From the NCBI GenBank assembly GCA_964579575.1, contig CAZOGL010000013.1:1-39840 (forward strand): a DNA stretch of 39,840 nt. The letters are read 5' to 3'. The notes below the pieces were generated by a model, which saw only the letters and a program-made list of their open reading frames with translations, was not told where the DNA came from and made no database searches. Of this stretch, positions 7,732 through 15,069 are shown in pieces. Source of the DNA: CAVEFW01 sp964579575 (lineage in GTDB: Bacteria > Actinomycetota > Coriobacteriia > Coriobacteriales > Eggerthellaceae). Position 1 is the stretch's first letter. Each line of letters starts with the position of its first letter. The position numbers and the translations under genes are program-made.

Positions 7732-8088
7732 ATGGGCAAGTTCTCGAGTTTCTCCCAAACCGGGTTGCGCAAGCAAAGGCCGGTAGAAGATGACGATCCC
7801 ATGTCTGGTCTCGCCAACCTTTCCGACTGCATGCTCGTCTTGGCATGCGGCCTCATGGTGGCGTTGGTCGTTGCGTGGAACATCGATATCAACGACGTCA
7901 AAGAGATGAGCATGGTCGACCAGGTCCACGAGGTGAGCGAGATGGAAAGCATCGAGCAGGATATCAACTCCGGCGGAAGTTCCTATATCGACCTTGGCCG
8001 CATCTACCAAGACCCCGAGACCGGGAAGTACTACATGGTCGAGAACCCGTCCGGCCAGTCAGAGGAGGAAGGTTCCACCGACGAATAG
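7732..8088 (+). CDS. DUF2149 protein with ExbD-like membrane segment (locus A)
   Basis: This small protein of 118 residues has a cytoplasmic N-terminus, one membrane helix (about 30-50) and an outer domain of about 65 residues. The helix begins DPMSGLANLSDCMLV, with Asp32 placed as in the ExbD/TolR/MotB pattern (Asp followed by xMLVxx) that binds the proton. The paralogue at 35106 reads LMDVMLVF at the same place, even closer to ExbD. The outer domain shares a pattern with that paralogue: YIDLGRIYQD then TGKYYMVEN. I therefore read DUF2149 as the ExbD partner of the ExbB-like protein. The DUF2149 family assignment is from memory of the family; the ExbD equivalence is inference from the motif and position. 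Confidence 0.75.
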   Translation: MGKFSSFSQTGLRKQRPVEDDDPMSGLANLSDCMLVLACGLMVALVVAWNIDINDVKEMSMVDQVHEVSEMESIEQDINSGGSSYIDLGRIYQDPETGKYYMVENPSGQSEEEGSTDE

Positions 8089-8100
8089 CGGTGCATATCG

Positions 8101-10542
8101 ATGATGGCGCGTGGCAGACATAGCAAGCGAGTTACCCTGCGCTCCAGGCTCTTCGGTCTGGGCCATCTCATGCTGTGCATGTTGCTCGTTCTCACCTTGG
8201 TCGCCACGGGTGTTTGCGGTACTTCGCTTAGCCGACTTGCCCTTGCCTATGCTGAGGGGTCGGGTACGGACGCAGCGCAAGAGGCAACGCAGTCCCTAGT
8301 TGATGGGGGAGACGACCCGACAGGCTCGACGGGCGGAACGGACCCCACGGGCGAGTCTGGCGGGGAGAACCCGACGGGCGGGGATGAGAACCCCCCGACC
8401 GACCCTGATAACCCCGATAACCCCGATGACCCCGATGACCCCGTTGATCCCGCAGCGACGGTTACAGAGATCCACCTCTTTTACAAGACCGCCGCCATGG
8501 AAGACTTCGCGGCCTATGTGAGCGACTCTGAGACCCCTGCCTATATCGACACTCGCCAGGGGAGCTGCTATTTCGACGCGCAGATTGTCTATGCGGACGG
8601 ATCGGTGGCCATGGCGGGTCAAGTCGGTCTTGATATCGATTGGAAGTTCACCGCCGAAGCTTACGCAAAGTACGCATCGATCACGGAGGATCTTGAGCCT
8701 GACGAGTCGGGCGACATGAAACTCACAGCCTTAGGTCAGGGGAACTCCGCGAACCTTCGCATCACAGGCTCCTACCAAGGTGTCACCGTGGAGCCCGACA
8801 ACACCCGCGTGAAGATTACCTCCAACGACGAGCAGGTCGTTCCTACCAGTTCGTCGTTGTACTACTCGGATTGGAAGACGTCCTACGATTACTTGCCCGA
8901 CGGGGGGTCAAGTCCGCAAATCGTCATGTATCGCGGCGAGATGACCTCGGTCGATGTGGACGCGTATGTCTTTTGGTCCAACGGCATGCTCACCCTCTCG
9001 GGGGACGGGTTTGTGCGTGCGTGGAGCATCGAGTACTGCACGAACTCCAAAGGGGAGGTCGTGACGCCGTTTTGCCAGGTAAGCGACGGGGTGGTCACCG
9101 CCAATGCGGGGGCGAATGGATACGCCTACCTCACGTGTACGCTCACGTCTCCCGACTATCTCAATGTGACCTATACCCAACATTTTTGCGTCCAGGTCAC
9201 AAGTAATGCGAGTTATGTCACCAACATCGAGATCGTCGACGCTTCGGGGGAGCCCTACGGCACCGGCATCAATCTTCCTGACGGCGACAACATTCGCTAC
9301 CTCATCGCCAAGGTGACTTACAGGGTCTACGACGAGGAAAAGGGTACGCAAAGCACGGTCACGAAGACGTCGATGCTTGAGGACATAGAGGGATTGACTT
9401 GGCACAACTACCGCGGTGAGTCCACAGAGGAAGAGCTGTATTCCGAACTTTTGGAATATCCCGGCTATGTCGTGTTCAAAGCGAATTCCGGATTCAAGCG
9501 CGCCCGTGTGGTGGCGACCGTGGAAGGCGGTTCGTATTTCGGTGAAGACGTCTCCGCCGATTTGTGGATCAGCAAAGATGTGGATGAGGAGGACATCGGT
9601 TCCACCTCCACATTGAGCGTGATCATCTACCACGAGAGCGACTATGCGAAGTTCGGCGACGGCGCCCCGGTCGCTCGCGAGGTCACGGTGACGCGAGAGC
9701 AACTGGCGAGCCTCGGTAATGTCTACAGCGATTGGTATACCTTTCATGGCCGCAACGACTCTTGGTCGACGGTCTACGCGAGCGGCATCACCATAGGCAA
9801 CTTCCTCTCCATTATCGGCGTCGACAGCTCCGACTTGTGCTATATCGAGTTTCTCGGAAGCGACGGGTACAAGGGTACGGACGGTTTCTACAGCGCCTCC
9901 ACGATCTTGTCGACCCAGTATCGCTATTCCAACTATTACATGCACAAGGTTTCGAGCAACGCGAGCTACCTTGGCCAAAGCTTCGTGGCTCCCATGATCG
10001 CCTTGGAGTATTACACGAGCAAGAACAACGACTACGACGGAAGTGGCTGGTCGAAGATGACAACGGACTCGACCGTGCGTATCGTCATGGGAATGACGAG
10101 CCCCACCGCCACAAATGCGGCGAAATCCGTCAGTTGCATCAACTGCGTGAAGGTCGTCATCGTGGACCAGCCTGACGAGGATTCCGGCGGTGGTGGCGGT
10201 AAAGGCGGTGGAGACGGCAGCCACGGGCAAGGTGACGACTCCGGCGGCGGTACCGGCGCCGATGATGGATCCCCGACCCAGGGTCAAGGAGGCGGCACTG
10301 GCACAGGCGGACAAGCGGACTCGGCCGCAAAGGATGGCGCCGGTAGCATCCTTTTGTATGAGATGAGCGAGACCCAACAAGAGCTCGAACAGGTTATCGC
10401 CCGCGCCCAACTTGACAACCCATGGATGCCGTTGGCCTTCGTGCTCATCGGCATCGCATTCATCGTCGGCGCGTTGAGCACCAAGAGGCGTTTCGATACG
10501 GACAACAAGCGTGGATCAGCCCCGAACGCGCAAGGAAGGTGA
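8101..10542 (+). CDS. Large C-terminally membrane-anchored surface protein (locus A)
   Basis: The 813-residue product has a Sec signal peptide (hydrophobic stretch about residues 18-40), a low-complexity Asp/Asn/Pro linker (about 65-120, repeats of DNPDDPDDP type), an all-beta body and a Gly-rich linker (about 690-745). It ends with a single membrane helix (PLAFVLIGIAFIVGAL) followed by Lys/Arg. It is thus anchored by its C-terminus with nearly all of it outside. Residues about 530-680 form a compact domain (starting TREQLASLGN, with EFLGSDGYKG and MGMTSPTATNAAKSVSC). This faintly resembles Moco-oxidoreductase-fold domains found in surface proteins, but no cofactor site is evident. It follows the ExbB/DUF2149 pair by 12 bp. 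It may be the ligand receptor or force-transducing partner; the function is unknown. Confidence 0.75.
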   Translation: MMARGRHSKRVTLRSRLFGLGHLMLCMLLVLTLVATGVCGTSLSRLALAYAEGSGTDAAQEATQSLVDGGDDPTGSTGGTDPTGESGGENPTGGDENPPTDPDNPDNPDDPDDPVDPAATVTEIHLFYKTAAMEDFAAYVSDSETPAYIDTRQGSCYFDAQIVYADGSVAMAGQVGLDIDWKFTAEAYAKYASITEDLEPDESGDMKLTALGQGNSANLRITGSYQGVTVEPDNTRVKITSNDEQVVPTSSSLYYSDWKTSYDYLPDGGSSPQIVMYRGEMTSVDVDAYVFWSNGMLTLSGDGFVRAWSIEYCTNSKGEVVTPFCQVSDGVVTANAGANGYAYLTCTLTSPDYLNVTYTQHFCVQVTSNASYVTNIEIVDASGEPYGTGINLPDGDNIRYLIAKVTYRVYDEEKGTQSTVTKTSMLEDIEGLTWHNYRGESTEEELYSELLEYPGYVVFKANSGFKRARVVATVEGGSYFGEDVSADLWISKDVDEEDIGSTSTLSVIIYHESDYAKFGDGAPVAREVTVTREQLASLGNVYSDWYTFHGRNDSWSTVYASGITIGNFLSIIGVDSSDLCYIEFLGSDGYKGTDGFYSASTILSTQYRYSNYYMHKVSSNASYLGQSFVAPMIALEYYTSKNNDYDGSGWSKMTTDSTVRIVMGMTSPTATNAAKSVSCINCVKVVIVDQPDEDSGGGGGKGGGDGSHGQGDDSGGGTGADDGSPTQGQGGGTGTGGQADSAAKDGAGSILLYEMSETQQELEQVIARAQLDNPWMPLAFVLIGIAFIVGALSTKRRFDTDNKRGSAPNAQGR

Positions 10543-10547
10543 TTAGT

Positions 10548-13500
10548 ATGGACATCTCGACTGGTAACAAACGGCAGGTCGTTAATAGGTCACGTCTTTG
10601 GCACCCCGCGCTGATTGCCCTGTTGCTCTGCGTCCTTGCTCTCGGGGTGGCGTCTCCTTTTGTCGCGGCTGCGCTGAACGCCCAAGACCCCGACATCAGA
10701 TGGTATCTCGACGATCCCTCTTCCAAGGAGTACTACCTCGAGGACGCAGGCGATTTGCGCGGTTTGGCGACGCTGGTAAACGGAGAGGCTGTCGATGATT
10801 CCGGGAAGGCCATCCAAGCCGTCTCCTTCGAAGGGGTGACGATTCGCCTCGACAATCCCGTCAACTTGCAAAATGTGGCGTTCGAGCCTATCGGTACCGA
10901 GGACACCCCCTTCGCGGGGACCTTTGACGGCGCTTCGAAAAATATCAGCGGTCTTATGATCGAAGGCTGCCTCAACAACGTCGGCCTGTTCGGATATTGC
11001 TCCAAGGGTTCACGGTTGGAGAACATCGCGGTGGGGAGCTTTCCTGACGCAGGTGTGAACGTGACCGCCGACACGGAGCACCTCTCCAACATCGGTACCG
11101 TTGTTGGGTATTCCGCGGGTTCGATAACCAATTGCTCGTCCGCGATCAACGTCACCGTCAGGAGCACGGGGTTGAACGCGTCCACGGATAGCGATCCCAT
11201 AGTCGTGAAAGCGGTCGGCGGAGTCGCAGGTTTTGTGGCCGGTGATGTGGCAACGTGTAGCTTCTCCGGAGCACTTGAGGTGGGCGTCGCTTCAAACATC
11301 GCCGTTGAGGAGACCACCGATTCCGATGAGCTCGATGTCGCCCGTGAGATCGGTGGCATCGTGGGTCGCCTCGGCGATCCTGACAACCACGGTTGTATAA
11401 CTGATTGTCACAACGAGGGGTCGGTTTGGGCCTACACGACAGGCTCGGGCGCCGAAGATCGGTTCGGTACGACCACCTATGCCAAGATGAGAGACGTCGG
11501 CGGTATTGTCGGATACAGCAACGGAAGTATCTATCGTTGCCAAAACGGGACCTACAACTCCTTGCTTCGTAGCTCTACAGGCACGGTGAGCACGTCCTCG
11601 TCGACAAGCATCGACGGCGATCCGGTGAACAACCGCGGAGCGAGCTCCACAGGTGGCATTTGCGGTGGCTTGCGCTCCCAATCCGATGATCCCAACAAGT
11701 ACAACGATGGCGATCCTAGCGATCCGGTTGAAATCACCGATTGCAGCAACCAAGGCAAGATTACCGGGCTGAACGCGTCCGGCGGCATTTGTGGCATGAC
11801 TGGCGTGTTCTGCACGATTTCCCGCTGCTATAACGGTACGGTCAGCGATGACGGCAACAACCAGATCGCGGGAAAGCTCGTCAGCACCCGTTGGAACAAG
11901 CCGTTTAGTGGCGGCATCGTCGGCCAGTTGCGCGGCGGCAACGTGTACTATTGCGCGAACTATGCCGAGGTCCGAAACATCCAGACCGGTTACTACATGG
12001 CCGGAATCGCGGGCGGGTTGTTCGTGTCTGACGACCATCCGGAGGTCACCGGCGAGATCTATGGGTGTCTCAACACCGGCGGCATCTATACCATCAACGA
12101 GTCCACCGCGGTCGAGTATCGCGAGGCCGGCATCTGCGGACAAAACGAGGGCTACGTGCATGATTGCATCATGTTGAGCGGTTCGGTCCCGTACCATAGC
12201 GACCAATGTATCGGCGCCAATGATTGGGGGCTTTGGAGCAACCTCTCCGCATGGAGCGCGTCAGATCTGACCAGTGCGAATGCGGCTGCCTACCTCAACG
12301 CCATGGCTGCGCAAACCCAGACGTGGGATTGCTATTGGTATTGCGCCGGGAGTTACCCCGTGTTGAACTCTTGGGTTGTGCCCTCCGAGAGTCAAAAGGT
12401 CACATTGTCGACCGCTGCCATTGCCAAGGTCGAACAGCTTTCCCCTGCGCCTTATGTGGGTAATGACGCACTCTCCGTTCCTACCTTGCGTGTGACTTTG
12501 AACGACGGAACCGTTTTGGTCCAAAACGCCGACTTCTACGTCCTTCCCGATACGAGCGCCCATGAGATGTCGGATGGGTCTCCATACAAGGCCAGCATTG
12601 TCGGTTTGGGTATCTACCAGGGAACGGTCGAGAACTGCGCGTCCTATGATATTTCTGCAAGTGACTTGGAAGACGCGGTCGTATCGGTTGGAAACGGGAA
12701 GTACTCCTTTGGCAAGGTCATCTACCCGACCGATGTTGTCGCCTCGATCATGGGCGGTGCGGTCTCCGCAGACGAGTACGACTACGTCATCTACTCGGGC
12801 AACGTCAGTGCTGACGCGGTCAAGCGCGGCATGTCCGGTTGCACGATGGCCTTTGACAGCGCCGGGTATGTCTCCTTTGACGTGGCGGGATCAAACAAGG
12901 TCCCCGTGTTGGAATTTGGCGTCGAGGCCTTGAACAACGAGAGTCGCTCTTGGTGGCTTTGGGACAGGAACGGAGAGCTGATCGCTGACAGCAAGGGATA
13001 CGTCTACTGCAACACCACGACGGGCGGTACCTATGGGAGCGCAACCCTCAACGGATGCTTCAAGTTCATCTCCGGCACCCCCTCGGGATATGTGGTGAAG
13101 CTTACCGCGAAGGCGGACAGCACGGTCCTTACCGGTTCTGCCTACGGCAACTACATCATCGACCAGGTCAACCTCTACAAGGAGTGCTCGGTCACCAGCG
13201 TGCTTGTCAACGGTGACACGTGGTATTGGGATGCCTCCCGCCAAGCCTTCTACACACTCGATAAGGACGGAAACCCGCAATCGGGCGTCCCTCATGCCAC
13301 CTTTACCGGCAAACAGATCGAGCCCGAGTTCACCATCATGTACGGTGATTACCAACTTGTGAAGGGCACCGACTACTACGTGGTGCTTGGCGATCCCGAT
13401 CCTTCCGACCTCGATGCCCAGACAACCTCGAACAACCGCGACATCACCGACTTCTCGTCGGAGAACTACGTGCGTGCGGCTGCCACGGTCCGCCCGGTGG

Positions 13501-14789
13501 ATACGAATTGCCTTAGCAACTACTTCATCGGGTACTTCGGGATCTCCCCGGCAAACCTTGCCGATTGTGAGATATCCCTTGATTCCGACCAGTGGGCCTA
13601 TCGCGCAGGCGAGCAAATCACTCCGACTGTGCACGTGAAGTTGAACGGCGTAGAGCTTATCGAAGGTACTGACTACACGGTTTCCTACGAAAACAATACG
13701 GATAAGGGCAAGGCCACATATACGGTGACGGCTCTTGCCAACTTGCAGGGCGGCTCACAGACCACCTACCAAGGCACCTTTGACATCGTTGAGGGGACTG
13801 ATATCTCCGCGTTGCGACTTGCAAACATCCCCGACACGTCGTTCAATTTCGGTGCTGCTGTCCGCCCGCAGTTGAGTTTCCTCAACGACAAGGGGGAGAG
13901 TGTGTCCCTTGTCGAGGGAAGGGATTACGAGTTTAGCTGCTCCACAACCGATGTCACCAAGTGTGTCGTTGAGCAAGCGGATGGCAAGACCTACAACGAG
14001 GTCGGCACTCCCTGCACCGTGGAGGTGACCGGCATCGGCATGTACACGGGAACCCTCACAGGTACGTTCCATATCGTGCCCTATGACGCGACGGCTAATG
14101 CCACGGGACAACTTGTCGCCCGGACCCAGAACATGACCCTCGACGATTGGGTCTGGTCGAAGTCCGCGCCGTATAACATGGGTCTGACCAACCCTGTTGT
14201 GAACGTGCTTGCCTATCCTATCGTTGACTGGGCCGCCTATGAGAAGGGGGATTACGATGCGTGCTATGGCGAGGCTGTGACGCTCACGGAAACGAATAGC
14301 ACCCTCTACGGCGGCACGATCAACCGTTATCCTGTCGAGTACTACCAAAAGGACAAGCTTGTGTCTCCGACGGGGGAGACCTACACCAACGCCGCGGGAA
14401 AGACCTTGACCCCGGCGGTCGCGGTGGAAGGTGAGCTCTCGGCGAAGATTTATATGCGTGTGAGCATGACGAGCGGCAAGCCTCGCAACGGCGTGTCCGG
14501 CGTCTTGACGGTGGAAGGGCTGAGTCTCTCCTACAACATCGAGAACCCCGGTGATGTCAACAACAACGGCTCTCTCGACATCCTCGACGCCCAGATCACC
14601 TACGATCTGTCCCGCGGAGTCTATACCGATGAAGCTTGGGCAGACTTGCTTGCCTGTTGGGGCGAGGGGACAACGCGCGCGAAGGTTGAGCTTGTTGCGG
14701 ACGTGAACAACGACGGGACCGTCGACTCTGCGGATGCCCGTGCGATCCAATACGCCATCCACCACAACGGCGTATTCGGCGAGAGTTAG
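10548..14789 (+). CDS. Giant secreted GLUG-repeat protein with C-terminal dockerin (locus A)
   Basis: ATG 10548 follows AAGGAAGG (10532-10539) by 8 nt. The 1413-residue protein has a signal peptide (about 18-45). About eight GLUG-type repeats follow between residues 180 and 540 (for example VGGIVGYSNGSIYRC, SGGIVGQLRGGNVYYC), then several beta-sandwich modules of the type LNGVELIEGTDYTVSYENN. The end (about 1334-1410) is a type I dockerin with two calcium-loop repeats, DVNNNGSLDILDAQ and DVNNDGTVDSADAR. There is no membrane anchor or LPXTG. Dockerins bind cohesins, so it is presumably held at the surface by a partner protein; no clear cohesin is encoded in this window. It is the last gene of locus A and ends before the assembly gap. 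Confidence 0.8.
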   Translation: MDISTGNKRQVVNRSRLWHPALIALLLCVLALGVASPFVAAALNAQDPDIRWYLDDPSSKEYYLEDAGDLRGLATLVNGEAVDDSGKAIQAVSFEGVTIRLDNPVNLQNVAFEPIGTEDTPFAGTFDGASKNISGLMIEGCLNNVGLFGYCSKGSRLENIAVGSFPDAGVNVTADTEHLSNIGTVVGYSAGSITNCSSAINVTVRSTGLNASTDSDPIVVKAVGGVAGFVAGDVATCSFSGALEVGVASNIAVEETTDSDELDVAREIGGIVGRLGDPDNHGCITDCHNEGSVWAYTTGSGAEDRFGTTTYAKMRDVGGIVGYSNGSIYRCQNGTYNSLLRSSTGTVSTSSSTSIDGDPVNNRGASSTGGICGGLRSQSDDPNKYNDGDPSDPVEITDCSNQGKITGLNASGGICGMTGVFCTISRCYNGTVSDDGNNQIAGKLVSTRWNKPFSGGIVGQLRGGNVYYCANYAEVRNIQTGYYMAGIAGGLFVSDDHPEVTGEIYGCLNTGGIYTINESTAVEYREAGICGQNEGYVHDCIMLSGSVPYHSDQCIGANDWGLWSNLSAWSASDLTSANAAAYLNAMAAQTQTWDCYWYCAGSYPVLNSWVVPSESQKVTLSTAAIAKVEQLSPAPYVGNDALSVPTLRVTLNDGTVLVQNADFYVLPDTSAHEMSDGSPYKASIVGLGIYQGTVENCASYDISASDLEDAVVSVGNGKYSFGKVIYPTDVVASIMGGAVSADEYDYVIYSGNVSADAVKRGMSGCTMAFDSAGYVSFDVAGSNKVPVLEFGVEALNNESRSWWLWDRNGELIADSKGYVYCNTTTGGTYGSATLNGCFKFISGTPSGYVVKLTAKADSTVLTGSAYGNYIIDQVNLYKECSVTSVLVNGDTWYWDASRQAFYTLDKDGNPQSGVPHATFTGKQIEPEFTIMYGDYQLVKGTDYYVVLGDPDPSDLDAQTTSNNRDITDFSSENYVRAAATVRPVDTNCLSNYFIGYFGISPANLADCEISLDSDQWAYRAGEQITPTVHVKLNGVELIEGTDYTVSYENNTDKGKATYTVTALANLQGGSQTTYQGTFDIVEGTDISALRLANIPDTSFNFGAAVRPQLSFLNDKGESVSLVEGRDYEFSCSTTDVTKCVVEQADGKTYNEVGTPCTVEVTGIGMYTGTLTGTFHIVPYDATANATGQLVARTQNMTLDDWVWSKSAPYNMGLTNPVVNVLAYPIVDWAAYEKGDYDACYGEAVTLTETNSTLYGGTINRYPVEYYQKDKLVSPTGETYTNAAGKTLTPAVAVEGELSAKIYMRVSMTSGKPRNGVSGVLTVEGLSLSYNIENPGDVNNNGSLDILDAQITYDLSRGVYTDEAWADLLACWGEGTTRAKVELVADVNNDGTVDSADARAIQYAIHHNGVFGES

Positions 14790-14806
14790 GACGCCGGCCT
14801 CATATG

Positions 14807-15016
14807 TCCCGCGTCGTGCCGAGGGGCCGTCCCACGGGCGCCAACCCCAGCGTCTCGCGGCNNNNNNNNNNNNNNNNNNNNNNNNNNNNNNNNNNNNNNN
14901 NNNNNNNNNNNNNNNNNNNNNNNNNNNNNNNNNNNNNNNNNNNNNNNNNNNNNNNNNNNNNTCCCGCGTCGTGCCGAGGGGCCGTCCCACGGGCGCCAAC
15001 CCCAGCGTCTCGCGGC
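14807..15016. repeat. Identical 55-bp copies flanking a 100-N gap
   Basis: The 55 bases at 14807-14861 and 14962-15016 are identical (starting TCCCGCGTCGTGCC, ending GTCTCGCGGC). Between them is a run of exactly 100 N (14862-14961), a conventional placeholder. The sequence is GC-rich and foldable (CCGT-CCC-ACGG core). An overlap of 55 equals a common de Bruijn k-mer size, so the two contigs probably share one copy and the gap may be shorter than zero. Alternatively this is a genomic repeat with more copies. Confidence 0.9.
14862..14961. other. Assembly gap, 100 N
   Basis: Unknown bases of placeholder length. No gene call is extended through it. The region from the dockerin gene stop (14789) to the U32 peptidase start (15070) otherwise holds only the flanking repeat and a palindrome ACGTTCGAACGT at 15042-15053. 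Confidence 0.95.
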
Positions 15017-15069
15017 ACGTGAGACGCCTTTGTGCCACAATACGTTCGAACGTTTTGGAGGGAGAGACG

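Noticed and set aside
5260..8010. Long minus-strand open frame of about 916 codons opposite the importer and motor genes
   Set aside because: It is a codon-bias shadow of GC-rich genes on the plus strand: His/Asp/Arg-rich, no known domain, no ribosome site, and opposite five well-identified genes.
6997..8088. Flagellar MotA-MotB pair
   Set aside because: The partner has no OmpA-like peptidoglycan-binding domain and no flagellar gene is present; importer context and ExbD-like size fit better.
8908..10410. Minus-strand open frame of about 500 codons opposite the 813-residue surface protein
   Set aside because: Antisense shadow of a secreted protein gene with clear signal peptide and anchor; composition is that of a mirrored frame.
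8101..14789. Cohesin domain in the surface proteins of locus A to match the dockerin
   Set aside because: Beta-sandwich modules are present, but I see no sequence that I can call cohesin with confidence.
14734..15069. Extension of the U32 peptidase frame upstream through the N gap
   Set aside because: The frame through N is meaningless and a strong ribosome site sets the start at 15070.
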